Assembly: GCF_030463535.1 (NCBI RefSeq)
Contig: NC_132888.1
Location: 10,244,081 to 10,308,080 of the forward strand
Direction: 5' to 3'
DNA length: 64,000 nucleotides
Origin: Salminus brasiliensis
Taxonomy: Eukaryota > Chordata > Actinopteri > Characiformes > Bryconidae
The stretch's first letter is position 1; the number at the start of each line of letters is the position of its first letter. Below are positions 1-12,387 of this stretch, in pieces. The notes beneath the pieces were generated by a model. The model was given only the letters and a program-made list of their open reading frames with translations. It had not been told where the DNA came from and did not search any database. A program made the translations under genes and the position numbers.

Positions 1-1016
1 CCCTGCAGAAATAGAACGGGAGAACACAACGTCAGGGTGAAATAGATGACCCGGTCAGTTGTTTCAGAGTGCAGAGATGGCAATCCAAAAAGCAGGCTGT
101 TAGTTAACTCTTAGCAAAGTCAAAGAAAGCAAGCATGATAGCATGTTAGCATAGGCAATAGGCATTATCTCATTAAAGCTAAGTTACAACTGAAATGAGG
201 CACAAAGAATCTGCTGTTTTAAGGAACTAACTGGATTCTCAAAGTGCTCTAAATTTGCTCTCTGGTTTGTTTAATTGTATAGTACTCCTTCTCCAATTAC
301 TGATTTGTGAGCCCGTCTTAAGTCGCAGCCTTACCGTGCTCTCCTCTAGGATGGAATTAAACTTAGAGCCCAGCAGCTCAGTCTTAAGCTGTTAAGTTAG
401 GAGGAAGAAAAAAGAGACAGAGAATGCAGAAAAGCGATGAAGGAGGAGAGAACAGTCAGGAAATGCTTTGAAGCAAAGGCCACACTACAGCCCTCCATCA
501 TAAACCACCATCCACACTTGGCATGCAAATAAGAACTAAGTAAATACTGTGATGAGCTCATGTAGAAGCTAAGAACGTCTGAATGCTCCACCATATAAAC
601 TGGGGAAAAAATGTATTTACATGCAAATACTGTTCAAACAGCAGATCTTAATCCAGCCATTTCTGAATTAGATCTTAGAACACCACACATGTCATTCCCT
701 GGGTGATATTCTCGCTGCTCCTAGTATTAGTTTGGACCTGTAGATTTCTATCAGTACAATAACAGGGTGTATAGTATTACAATGAGTGTCCTTTCACATT
801 AAGTGAGAAGAGGCTTTCACCATGCACTAAACAGGTGTGTAGAGGAGACTAAATGGTGGTGATTGGTGGATTGTGATTATCTTCTCGCAGTGATTGCATA
901 GCATCTAACAACCCCAAGACATCAGCAAAAACCACTCTAAACAACTGTACATGGAAAAAAATAGTATTATAATAGTATTTAAATATATATAGATAGATAT
1001 ATAGATCATATATATG
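1..1016. other. Region beyond the mag stop codon
   Basis: No second gene is visible. On the minus strand this is downstream of the mag stop and may hold its 3' UTR. A variant poly(A) signal (ATTAAA on the minus strand, 270-275) is the only candidate I noticed. Further alternative mag tail exons could lie here or beyond the left edge, but I found none resembling the mammalian L-MAG C-terminus. A short ATAG/ATAT-rich run lies at about 978-1015. Confidence 0.4.
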
Positions 1017-4000
1017 TCATTCATCATCGTCGTCATCATCATATCTCACCACTTTTTTCCTGAGACTTTGTTTGTCCTTCTTGACTGCGCTGTAGAACAT
1101 GGAGGGATTCTCCACTCTAGATCCCACGTCCTGCCCAGGGTTGCCATTCTCTCTGGAGGGTGGAGTCAGAGGATCAGACTCTGTCTCACACGGAATGACG
1201 CTATTGACTAGCTCAGGGCAACACTGTAAGCCTGGGCATCCATTTTAATAAAAAGAGGATCGCTTTCGCCTCCCTGGCGAAGAGGCTCTTGCGACCCATG
1301 GTTTCATTTCTTTTTTGGAACTGTATTTTTTTCCATTGAGATTAAAAAAACCCAAAAATAAAATAGTGGTTGGAGGTTTGCTGAAACACTTGAGGTTAAG
1401 TGCTTTTGCTTTGCATAGCTTAGCGGTTTGAGGCTAGAAAGCAATGGAGGGGCAATAGAGCCTGTCTTGTTAGTCTGGTCACCTTGAATCCACATCATGG
1501 CCAACAATGTCATTTGGTTCGCCTATATCGTTGCACATGTTACCGTCTTACCATTTGATCCAATTGTTTCATCTGTGAATGGGTTATGGCTTAAATAGCA
1601 AATGCCAAAAGAAACACATTTGAGAATGGATGACTAGGCTTGGGTGTTTCCTTGTTTTCCCCCTCTCCCCAGCTCTGTCCCATGGGTTTTGTGGGTTACT
1701 CACTTTTTGTTGTTTTGGCCCACATATCGCACAGCAGCAATAATAAAAGCGATGACTGCCACTCCTCCGATGGTCCCCACTATCACAGCCATCATGTACT
1801 TTTCTGAAACACGAAATGAACTTCTCTGAATTAGAGGAATGTCAGTACCATAGATTTTACTTGCTGCTGCCTTCCATAGCACTGCTACTGTGAACAAAGC
1901 TCAAAGATCTGACAGTTAAAGTTTCATTGTATACAGTATTCTTCTACACTCTTAGGACATAGGTTTTAATAAGTGCTAAATAAGGTTATATGACTTGTGA
2001 GAACAGTAGAACCCTTTTGGTGCTATTAAGACAGATTTTTTGGTCTTTAAAAACAAATCTGTGCAGTTGTTTCTCCATCATGGAGAATAACAAGTATGCA
2101 TGCTACCATTTAAGACAGGGGTGGGCAGTTCCAGTCCAGGAGGGTCAGATTCCTGCACAGTTTGTGCTTTTCTTGCTCAAGCACACCTAAATCATCTCAC
2201 CCGTTAATTGTCAGGTTTAGTAGGTCTCTTTAAGCAGGGGAATCAGCAAACTGTGCTGGACTTTGAGTTGTCATGGTCCTTTATTGCCACTGCCAGGCAA
2301 AAGCTTCATATCTCCATTTTTGTTTTTCACTTTTTGGCCCAATTTGAATTTGGCAGTTGTTCCTAACATTGTGTCAAATAGAGCAACAGGAATGCTCCAA
2401 AATGGCTTGGAATAAAATCTTTCTACATTGATTTCCATTGAAAGCCAGGATGATTTTTTCTCCTCCTGTATTTTATGTGTAATGACGATATAGGATTGTT
2501 GCTCTTCCTAAAGATTAAATCTTTACTTCACAGAGTCAATCAACCACATCTTCTGCTGCTAATACAACACCATTGGATGATCACAGATTACAGGGCCAAT
2601 TATTAGATGATAACACCACTTGAAAGCCCACAGTTATCTTTTGAACCAATGGTAAGATATGCATCCCATGATGGGAACTATCAATACACCTTAAGCAAGG
2701 ATTTATCATGAGACTTTGAGCTGGCCAGTGGACTCACTCTCTTGCTGCAGCTCTAGCCGGATGGTCTCTGTGCCGTATATGTTGCTGATGCTGCAATGCA
2801 CGTGGACAGCTGTGCCTCCATTGTTCCCCCTTTCTCCCTTTTCCCTCAGTTTGATCATGCCAGTTGACGTGTAACCATCTGAATGTGTGTAGTAGTTGAA
2901 ACGGCCATTTGTCTCATTAATAGTGATATTGAGGTCAGGCAGGTAAAACTCAATGGAAGGCTCAGGGTTCCCTGAGGCTATGCAGACACACTGTACACCC
3001 TCTCGCACTATGGTGCACTTGGAATCTTCCAGGAGAATGGGGGCAACTGCAGAGACAAGAAATGTTGTCAGTAATTCATTTATTAATAATTCTTTCTTCG
3101 GTCTGATCTTCTATCCGATCTTTTCAGTGTCACTGTTCTACTTCAAACCTTTTAAATAATATATGTTTTACTATAGTGTGTGGTAATGGTATGGTTACTA
3201 CAGGCATCTCAATGGTAGGGTAGGTTGACCCTACATCCTCAAAGTGAACTTACAATCTAAGATTCTTATATAGATCTAAGCTCTGTATGTCCCCTCTTTA
3301 CCCTCTATCCTTCTGCCAAAGGCTATCACTGATCAGAATTCATTCATTGTCCCACATTCAGCACAATGAGAATAGCTCAATAAGTCAAACTGTCAGTTAT
3401 CTCACACTCCACAGTGATGTTCAGAGAGCTGCTGGCACGCCCATGCTCATTCTCAGCGAGGCAACGGTATGTGCCGTCCGCCTGCGGCGTGATCTCCAAC
3501 AGTTCCAGAATAGACACCTCCTCAGCTGTTATGGTTCCCACCAACTCCCCATCCTTTAGCCAGGTTAGTGTGGGAGCAGGATTGCCCTGAGTGCCACAGT
3601 GGAGAGATATCGAGGAGCCCTCCTGCACTGTCAGTGAACCGTTCACCCATGGTTCCCTGGGGGGATCTGTATGTGCCCAATAACCAAACAGAAGAGATAA
3701 AGGTCAGAGGATTTCAGAAGTTATCTGTAAGAGCAGTTAGAGCATTCAGCTATCTAAGAACGGGTTGGTGAATTGCATGCATGGATGGAGAGATGAATGG
3801 ATGGTCATGGGTGTCTAATGAAGAATGACCAGAAAAATAACAAGGTGATTCTACAAACTCACATTTCACAGCCAAATACATGGAAGTGTTCATGACCCCA
3901 TAGCCATTGTCCCCTACACAGGTGTATACACCCTCCTGTTCAGGAGTCAGGGACTCCAGGTAAAGCGAAGCATTTGAGGCCGTGTCTGACATCAACTCCT

Positions 4001-6409
4001 CATCCCCGAAGTGCCAAGAAATCCGCGGTGCAGGGTTGCTATCCACATCGCAGTGCAAGATCACTGAAGTTCCCTCCATTACCTCCTGAGATACATTTAC
4101 CCACACTGTGCGAGGAGCATCTACAGACATAGAGAAAGAACAGACCGAATAAAGAGTTTTTACAAGGCAAAAAACAAGGCAAAATCATTGAGAACAGTTT
4201 TCTCTTATGGCACCAGAAGTCATGCAGAAGAAAGTCTGCATGTGCAAGCTAAGCCTCCTATTCTATTTTAATAGGGTTTCCTAAACATGTTTGAAAGCGA
4301 ATACTAATGAGTTAACCATGTAATTACATAGATGCGCCGACTGAATTAGCATGCACACGGTAGAGATCTATGCCATCCAGTCCATCCCCTTGGGAACTGG
4401 GCCAACTGGATTGTAACTGCCGGCCTCAAGCACAACACGCAGCACAGATGGGTTTTTTTTGTCCCAGCCACAGGGCCCACTGCAATGGCAAAGACGTTGT
4501 GCTTTATCTGCTCAGTGGTTTAGCAATGAGGGGTCTATTTGAATCTTCTGGACCCCAACAAACATTTTGTGAGGCTGATCTGATGGTCAGTTTTCATTTG
4601 AACAAGATCCAGTCAGGACTGAAATGTCTAGCCACAGAATCCTAAATCCTAAACAAGTGAAACTGACAGTTATTGAAGAAAAGAAGTAAATTCCTTAAGC
4701 TAGGTTGTTGTATCTTTTCTACTTTAGAGATCTATCAGATGTCTCTTGTTTTGGTGAATCTTGTAATGTTGTTAGATGTGCTTTCTCTACCTTCACCTTA
4801 CCTTCTGATACTGTATTTCGCATCAGATGTTTAAAAAAACACCAGACTGACCAGATGTCCTCATTCCAGTGCCTATGACAAGGAATTGGCTTACATATTG
4901 TGCTCCACAGATGAGCCAATTGAAAGAAGCATTGGCTGACCCCTGTTTACATATTTACTACAAAAATCTGAAGATTTATTCCTTCTACTCTCATTTACCA
5001 GCTCCAGGGCAAGTCCAAGAGATGCTTCTCTTTTGCCTTATTTCAGAACATGTTATTATTTAGATATATGGGATATGATATTTTGATGTTTTAGATGGCT
5101 CACACTTGATGTCCAGAGAGATGAGACGCTCGTAGACAAAAGTGGTGTTGGGGTAATGAACCCTGCAGCCCAGCAGCTGGCCGTTGTGTATAGGTCTTGG
5201 TGTGAATGTGAGCGTGCTGGCCAGCACTGCTGTGTTGCTTTCCTCCACATAGTCTGAGGTGAAGAGAGGTTCAGGCAAGTAGTCGGTGTACATCCAGTGG
5301 ATCTCTGGACTCATTTCTGGACAGTTGTCTGGCGCATAGCAAGTCAGATCCAAGCTCTCGTCACTGACTATCTCTGCTGGGACGTCAATGTTGGGCTGAT
5401 CTAAGAAAGAAGCAGAGGTCTCAGATGCTAACATGATTTGCTAACAGTAGTTCAGGCAACATTTTTGGAGACATTCCTTTATCAGACATCTAAGCCTGTT
5501 CTGAAATCAGCATTAATGTACAGCACACAAAGCCACTGAGTTATCTCATATAACATCATGGTTGTAGATCATTAGAGCCAGGATGCAAATCATGACAATA
5601 TATGGTCTATTGCAACCAATGCTATGCTAAGAATATCAGAATCAGTGATATAGGTATGGTAAAAATCACACAGGTAGAACCATGATTAAACAATCAGGGC
5701 CCAGTTTCCCAAAGGATTTGCAGTATTAATACCATCTTAAATGGTAGAGGGAGAGAGTTTCAACTGATGCTCTCTCTACCATTAAACAATGATCTTTCTG
5801 CTAATGGGCTTTTGGGAAACCCAGCCCACATTCACATATTAACTGCTAACAGAAAAGCCTGGTATGGTCCAGTTAGAGCACTTACCCAACACCTTGAGCT
5901 CAGTGAAATCTGGGTAGGTGTAGATGTTTGCTCCTCCTAGGTCTGCTCTGAAGTAGTACCTCCCTGAATGCTCAGTTCCAACATTGCTGATCTGCAACGT
6001 GCAGTTCTTCTGAGATAGGTCACCCAGGAGCTTGGTCCGGCCTTTGTAGCTTTCATGCACAATTTCTGTGCGGGACTTATAAACCACTGGAGGGAAGAGT
6101 TGTGGGTATGGCTGGCCAAAGTACCAGATACCATGGGTGCCTCGATGAGGCCTGACACCAGAGGGGTACATGAATGTGCATGGGATTACCACACAGGAGT
6201 TAGTCATGGCTGAGATGTCCCTGGGCATCCATACATTCCACTGAGCTCTTATATCTGTATATAAAAGAGAAAATAAGCTTTAAACATGGATGTTCTTCTT
6301 GGTTCTCCAATAATGCCATATGCTACAAAGCACAGCAAAGAAAGATACTAATAGGTGTATTACCTCTTACAAGCAGCAGTAAGGGCAGCAGCAGTTCTAA
6401 GCACTTCAT
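1017..6409 (-). CDS. mag: Myelin-associated glycoprotein (MAG, Siglec-4)
   Basis: MAG is a sialic-acid-binding adhesion receptor on the axon-facing membrane of myelinating glia. Eight coding exons on the minus strand join in frame: 6364-6409 (signal peptide, ATG at 6409), 5886-6254 (V-set), 5104-5400, 3863-4120, 3406-3666 and 2738-3046 (four C2-type Ig domains), 1704-1803 (transmembrane) and 1017-1200 (tail, stop TGA 1017-1019). The Ig exons are all phase 1-1. The product is 607 residues; mammalian S- and L-MAG are 582 and 626. The V-set has the family motifs WMPRDISA, GIWYFGQPYP and YYFRADLGG, and its arginine falls at residue 118, the sialic-acid-binding position. Domains: signal about 1-16, V-set 16-138, Ig2 139-237, Ig3 238-323, Ig4 324-410, Ig5 411-513, membrane span about 517-540, tail to 607. 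The tail begins KKNV, as in mammals, then diverges and ends in an acidic Asp run. The last splice acceptor and the C-terminus are the least certain parts. Any untranslated 5' exons were not located. Confidence 0.93.
2127..2265. repeat. Short MITE-like element in the mag intron before the TM exon
   Basis: This 140-bp stretch reads like the common teleost hAT-type miniature element: a 'ccaggagggtcag' end, a central 'cacacctaaatcatc' block and a 'tttagtaggt' block. A related copy sits at 13903-14045 and a more distant one at 15140-15295. It is non-coding. Confidence 0.45.
5697..5827. repeat. Palindromic MITE in a mag intron
   Basis: The ends are inverted copies: GGGCCCAGTTTCCCAAA at 5697-5713 pairs with TTTGGGAAACCCAGCCC at 5811-5827. 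Inner 'ctaccat' and 'atggtag' blocks are also complementary. The 131-bp unit can fold into one hairpin, as expected of a small non-autonomous DNA transposon. Confidence 0.7.
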
Positions 6410-7639
6410 GGTCTCAGTTTAATGTAGGACCATTAACCTTAAAACAAACCAAAATCATGGTAAATGTGTTAGTCATCGAAAGAATGAACAAAGCAAAAAT
6501 GAAGGTTTGTTTATCAAGCTGTTGAACACTATAAAAACCAGATCTTCATATCTGGACCTTGAATCCAGTTTCCAGTCCTGGACTTGGCCAGTGTGACCTC
6601 TGCTATAAAGGTATATATACTACTGATAAATGATAGGAATAAATGGTTTCTAGAAGCAATGTACTTAATTTGTTCTACAGAAATGTATATAATGACATTG
6701 TCATAAACATTTACATCAATTGTCAGAGATTGTATTTTGCCAGATTTTACACTGATATACTGTCAAAAATAAAGTTTTCTGAATGGATATCAGCTTGGAC
6801 ACTTGAACAGCTTGTTTTAGAAAAGGGTTCATTTTGGGAGCGTTTTATTTACGCTCCCAAAATGCACATACACCCAGCCCACTAGTGATCCTTTTGAGGT
6901 AAAACACAACGGCTACTTCAAGAGAATAAAGAAGTGAGGCTAAAAAGGCTGGAAGTTAATGCTAGCCAAACAAGTAGGGCACCAGAAGAAGGGCTGACCA
7001 GAGAAGGTAATTAGGGTAGAGCTAATGAGGTGTGCTGGTGCTAGCTGGGTGCTAGGCTAAAAGCTAACCCTACCCAACCCTACTACAATCTCTTCTCCTC
7101 GCTACATTACCTCACACCATGCTGACAGGACACCATGAAGACCCACAGAGGACAACAGCACTATCTGGTAAGACTCATATAAATAATTCCAAAAACAATG
7201 CTAGGCAAGGCTAGGCTGAGTTATGATGTGGTATGTATTCACTATGGGCCATTGTGGTGATGTGAACCAAGCCAATAAGCCAAATAACTCAGTGACTCAG
7301 TACTTTAGCTTTTCTTATTTCAGTATATAGACAAGACCATATTCACCATTAGTGTTGGACACAGATGGCATTTGGCCCTGTGATCAAACACACACAGTGA
7401 CAGTCATTACACAGTCATTGCTGGGGCGCCGGGGGAGCAGAGAGGGTGAAAGGCCAAAAAGTGGCAGCTTGCTGAGCCCAGGTAACAAGTACCATAGAGG
7501 ACAAATAGAAGGCAAAATGTACTGGAGGAATATTTTACAAAGGGTCTCATTGTAAAAAAAATTACTCAGTTACAAGGTTTTTGCACTTTGTTGACTCATC
7601 ATTTGGTTCTAAAATCTCATTTTTTACCTTTTTGGTTTC
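6410..7639. other. Gene-free region upstream of the mag start
   Basis: This holds the mag 5' flank and possibly untranslated exons or promoter, none of which I can place. A perfect 14-bp hairpin lies at 6830-6864. A short piece of the tRNA-headed SINE family (minus orientation, 'ggggagcagagaggg'-like block) lies at about 7425-7490. No other gene is seen. Confidence 0.5.
6830..6864. repeat. Perfect 14-bp inverted repeat with 7-nt loop
   Basis: CATTTTGGGAGCGT at 6830-6843 is the exact reverse complement of ACGCTCCCAAAATG at 6851-6864, with a 7-base TTTATTT spacer. It is about 420 bp upstream of the mag start codon. Confidence 0.85.
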
Positions 7640-8044
7640 TACACTATATGTCCAAATATTTGTGGACACCCCTTCTAATGAATGCATTCAGCTCCAATTA
7701 CTTTAAATATCACCCATTGTTGACACAGATGTACTGCCAATAGAATAGGACTCTCTGAAGCAAATAAATATGAACCTGTTGGCACCATGCCTAATGCCAG
7801 GTGTGGGCTAGAGGGGTTCAAGCTGTGGAGTAGTGGAACTGTGTTCTCTGGAATGATAGATGGTGGTCCATCTAACAACTCTGGGATGAGTTGGGGAGTT
7901 AGAGATGAGGTGGGGTGTTGAGACAAGATCCAACATCCTGACCTCAGTAACGCTCTTGTCGCTGAATGCAGTCAAATCCTCACAGCAATCGTTTTTAATA
8001 CAATGAATAAGGGGGTGTCCCAATACTTTTGTCCATATAGTGTA
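7640..8044. mobile_element. Non-autonomous Tc1/mariner-like MITE, full-length copy
   Basis: A 405-bp element with terminal inverted repeats. The left end reads CACTATATGTCCAAATATTT; the right end is its imperfect complement, ending 'gtccatatagtg', and both are bounded by TA. It has no coding capacity. Related, mostly truncated copies of the same 400-500-bp interior ('ggactctctggagca', 'gtgttctctggaatgat', 'gatgagttggggagtt') lie at 42895-43142, 46945-47285, 49030-49492 and 57318-57760, with a very diverged relative at about 9100-9510. Confidence 0.75.
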
Positions 8045-8437
8045 TATCTGGTCTTGTTAAGCATGAATAGATCATACCATGCCCTTTACCCTAATCTTCC
8101 ATCAAAACTCAATGACTTTTGGCTCACACATCTTGCCTATTCGGGTCCTTTACGGAATCAAACATGGTTCCTCTACATGGTTCCTTTTGCATTTTTTGCT
8201 TGTTTGTTGATAATGTTCAAGTAAAAAAGAGAAAAACCTTAAGCTGCTGGTTGAGAGTCAGACCGGCACCGACTCTATTCTCTCTCTTTCTGTGGTCTTC
8301 CTCACACAATCACTGCGGTGCGCTCTCACATCAGCTGAGCTGCCCTAGTGACTTCTCTAAAAACAATAAAAAAAGTAAGAGGAGGATCAGCCAATGACAT
8401 TAGTCCAAAAGAAAACACACTTACTCACTCACACACA

Positions 8438-8439
<2 letters not shown>

Positions 8440-8473
<34 letters not shown>
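8440..8473. repeat. (CA)n microsatellite
   Basis: About 17 CA dinucleotides, nearly uninterrupted, preceded by impure CACT/CACA sequence. Confidence 0.95.
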
Positions 8474-8475
<2 letters not shown>

Positions 8476-11400
8476 CATATACATCAGATAGTCAGCACCT
8501 GCTTCCTACAGAGCCGCAGTGTGTGGGAGAAGAGAATTGCTCATTATAATGGCACAACGTCAGCCTCTGCGTCTCTGACACACATACTGGTGGCACTGTT
8601 TGGTGAAATGACACATCATTCAGAGGTCATTAGCCAGAGCGGCGTGGCATCACCAACTGCTTGTGCTTAGCTTATTTGTGGGCTGAGGTGGCATGTTGTC
8701 AGAGTGTGTCCCCGGTTTAGGTCATGCAAAGGCACACACACATTTTCTCTGTCTTTATTTTCCTCACTCTCTTGCTCTCTTTCTATCGCTAATCCTTCTT
8801 TCTAGCTCTCTTTCTTTTTTCTCCCTTTCTCTGTATCACAGAAACATACACACAGTGTTTAAAGCACCCTTAAGAGCAGACGGGGACCACAGATGGTAAG
8901 CCTTGGAATGGATTGTTGGAGAAATCTCTCTGATTACCATGTTTGAGAAGATCGTCTCCCTCGAGATAATAAGCCCTATGCGCTGAGAATAAATAGAAAA
9001 CTTTGTGCATTTTTGGAGGAGAGAAGTTAAATTGATGATCTGTTGTCCTTCTCCACATACTAAGCTGAAAGCAATAAATAGGCCTTGACACAGAGAATTC
9101 TACTTTAAGTTCGCACCTAACTGTGCATTCACAGCTTGTACAATCATAGAAAAGGATTGCCAATTGAATGGGATGTTCTGGAGAAGCCCCACATGAGCCT
9201 ACGGTCACCATGCCCAAAGTGGCCAAAAGGGTTGGCTACAATGGTATGAAGCCATCCAGATTTGGAAGGGCTGTGTAGCATTGGAACCGTGTTCTATGGA
9301 GTGATGGCGCTCAATCCAATAGCTTTCGGATGAGCTGAAGTGGGGTGTTTGCAATCTGGAACTTACTATGAAATTCAGTAACTGACCCCAGTGATGCTCT
9401 TCAGGCTGTAAGCCATTAAGTCGTCACAGTAGTGTTCCAACATCTAATGTAAAATCTTCTCAGAAGGTAGATGTTGTACTTGCAGTAAAGGGGGTAGCAT
9501 CCTATTAATGCCCTTTATTTCAGAAGAAATGTTGGATGAGCGAGCTTCTCATGCTTGCTCATCATGTTCATGTTAAAGACCAGATAAAAATACTTTGAAA
9601 GATTTTCCATGCTAAGATAAATAAATACCATTTGAACCCTTTGGATAATTTCAGACTCCTAAGAACAAAGGGTCCTAAGTGGTTATACTTTAGGTACTTC
9701 TTGTGTGGTTACACTTTTCTTGTGATTTTCATAATCAAAATGACCTCCCATAAAACATTTACATCACTAATCTTATTTCTTGCAGATTTCCCTCCAAACC
9801 AAATCCTTGTTTAGCTGATCATGGCAGGCAATGGTTAGATCAGATGTGATTGATGAGGGTTGTAGGTAATGTCTGCAGATATTAGCTGGGCTGATGACGG
9901 CTGCTTTACACTAGAGGTTCTTTAGACGTTAACTTCTTAAACACTGCTGCTGGTGATTCCAGATTCCAGGAATTCTTCACAGCTATGAGAATTTCTACAT
10001 AATTACTGAATAATAATGTGTTTAAAAGGTAAAAGGATCTTTAAGCTCACAGATCTCACAGGTTTTTGAAAGAACCATCTATTGAAGGTGGAACCAAAAG
10101 TGGTGCCTCTCTAACATCGCTCCAAAGATCCAATTTTTGATGTGATGTTTACTATGATTTTTATTATTACTGTCTATAAACCAGATCATCAAGACAGTCC
10201 AAAAATCCTTGCATCATACCTACAAAGACCAAAGCAATGCTCTACTGCTGCTGAGAGAACACATTAGTGCAGCTCAGGCAGTGAGACAATGCCCCAGTAA
10301 AACAAACAGAGCATTCATAGGAGACAAACAAGTCTCTCACATCACCAAAGCACTTGCCTCATACCAGCTCCAGCTCCCTGCTCTACCCTGGCCTTCTGAA
10401 GGCTAAAGCACGGCTCTTCCAGCTCCGCTTCTCCGAAAGCCCCACTGCGGAGGGACAGACAAAAAGAGAGAAGGGAGACAAAGAGACAGACAGGGAAGGA
10501 TAGGGTGAGGATAAAGGGTGCATTAGCTACGGACTTGTGTGAATGCGTTTCGTGGGTAGTCGTGAATATGCAGACATTTCTCTCCATGCTCCGAGCCCAC
10601 ACCAGACATTCCTCTCTGTGCTATCTGCCACGTTCCCTATTAGTCCCTCCTCAAATCGGCTTTCCCGGGTAAGGCATTGGCCTGTGCCACTTTGGTCTAG
10701 ACAAGCATGCATAGCTTAACACTTAAGCTGGGTTAGTGAAGTTGAGGAGTTGGGTAAATTCAGCTATTTTAGAGGGCATCTACTGCTGAAATTACTGCAT
10801 TACAATATTCCCACCCATAGAAAACATTACATATTAGCATATTTTGTCAGTATATTCCATAATATATGTATATATGTACTGGTAATTGATGACTTTAGGA
10901 AAGTTTAAAAGAAACTGAGGTGTAAACAACCAGTCATGATGTCTACAAAAAGGTCTAGAGAGGTCTACAGTAGACTTCCTATCTATGCAAATAGCAGAAG
11001 ATGACTGGAACCACTGGTCAACCTGAGTAGATGTAACCAACTGCCATAAACTCTTCAAGATAAAGGTGCTGCAAAGGGTTCGAGGCCACCGCCTTGAGCT
11101 ATTTCTGTAAAGGAGCTGTGAGTGTGAAGCTGTAGATTGGTAAATAACCTTAAAACTTGAGAAGGTTCTTTACACAGAAATCTCTTTTACAGAAGTGCTT
11201 CTTTATAGAAGTAGTTCATCTGTGGCACTGCTGAAAGAACCCTTTGTAGCACCTATAGTTATGTTGCAAAGATGGAAGGAGATCAGTCCGAATGAAAGCA
11301 CAACAGGGAGGCTGTGTAAGTTCATGACACACAACATGCCACAGCACCCCACATACAGGGAAACATCACGCCCACACACACATTGCAGAGCACTCTGCTA

Positions 11401-12092
11401 TGTGGCTGTTAATGCAACAAAGTAGTGGGGTGACCTTTTTCACTGCTACATATGTATCTGTCATTGAGAACGAGACAGTGTTCGAGAGCCTACAAGCTTT
11501 ACCTTGACTATTAGGCATGTGATCTCTAACCATCCAATCAGAAATTATTGCATCCTCAATAAAAAACAGCATCCTTGTACAGCAGGGTGCTACTCTGAAT
11601 GAGCCGAGTGAAGGCATACAACATTGTGGGGTTCTGAAAAAAAACAAAACACTGTCTGCCCAGAGGTGTTAGGCCCTAATTTCAGCATAATCAGGGCTCA
11701 GATTGATATGTGTGTTATGATGAATGTTTATGTTTAGTGCTGACAAGAACTGGAGGATTCCTTCCAGAACAGGTCCACGCACAGCTTGCTTTGCTGTTAG
11801 TGTGTGACGTGCACCCCATAAGCCAGCACAGGTGCCCACTAAAATTACCAGAGCACCAGATGGTCTTTAAAGATGACTGCTCCTTTGTGTATGTGTGTGT
11901 GTAATCAGTAAAGCTTTAGCACCTTGAGATTTCCATAATAATGAAATGTGCCTGATCAATAAAAGTGTACTATTACTGTTAGAATTACTGTTAGAAGTAT
12001 CGCAATACTATGTTTTGCAGTTCTGTATCAATTCTCAAAAACACAGTATCAATTTTTAATGAATAGTTCACGGTAGGACCGTCATATATCAT

Positions 12093-12095
<3 letters not shown>
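8474..12095. other. Gene-free intergenic stretch with diverged repeats
   Basis: No exon or RNA gene is supported. About 9100-9510 looks like a very diverged copy of the 7640-8044 MITE. About 10060-10120 and 11160-11260 carry 'gaaagaacc' and 'agtggtgcc' blocks related to the inverted-repeat element at 35705-36560. The open frames here have no recognisable domain or splice context. Confidence 0.5.
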
Positions 12096-12096
<1 letters not shown>

Positions 12097-12176
<80 letters not shown>

Positions 12177-12298
12177 CATATATCATACATTTTTTTTTAC
12201 AATATTGGATACACAGAATACATTATTAACATCATCACATGTTGGCTCCCTGACTTTTGGCCAAATCTGGTGAAAATACTTAAGATATTTAAATATTG

Positions 12299-12385
<87 letters not shown>

Positions 12386-12387
12386 TC
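12097..12387. repeat. Two long (TA)n microsatellites
   Basis: Nearly pure TA runs at 12097-12171 (about 75 bp) and 12300-12387 (about 88 bp, with one TG interruption), separated by 128 bp of ordinary sequence. Runs of this kind extrude cruciforms and are often unstable in cloning and assembly, so their lengths may be inexact. Confidence 0.95.

Noticed and set aside
1304-1513. Possible extra mag cytoplasmic exon between the TM and last exons
   Set aside because: The translation has no MAG-like sequence, and direct joining of 1704-1803 to 1017-1200 already gives the conserved KKNV junction in frame.
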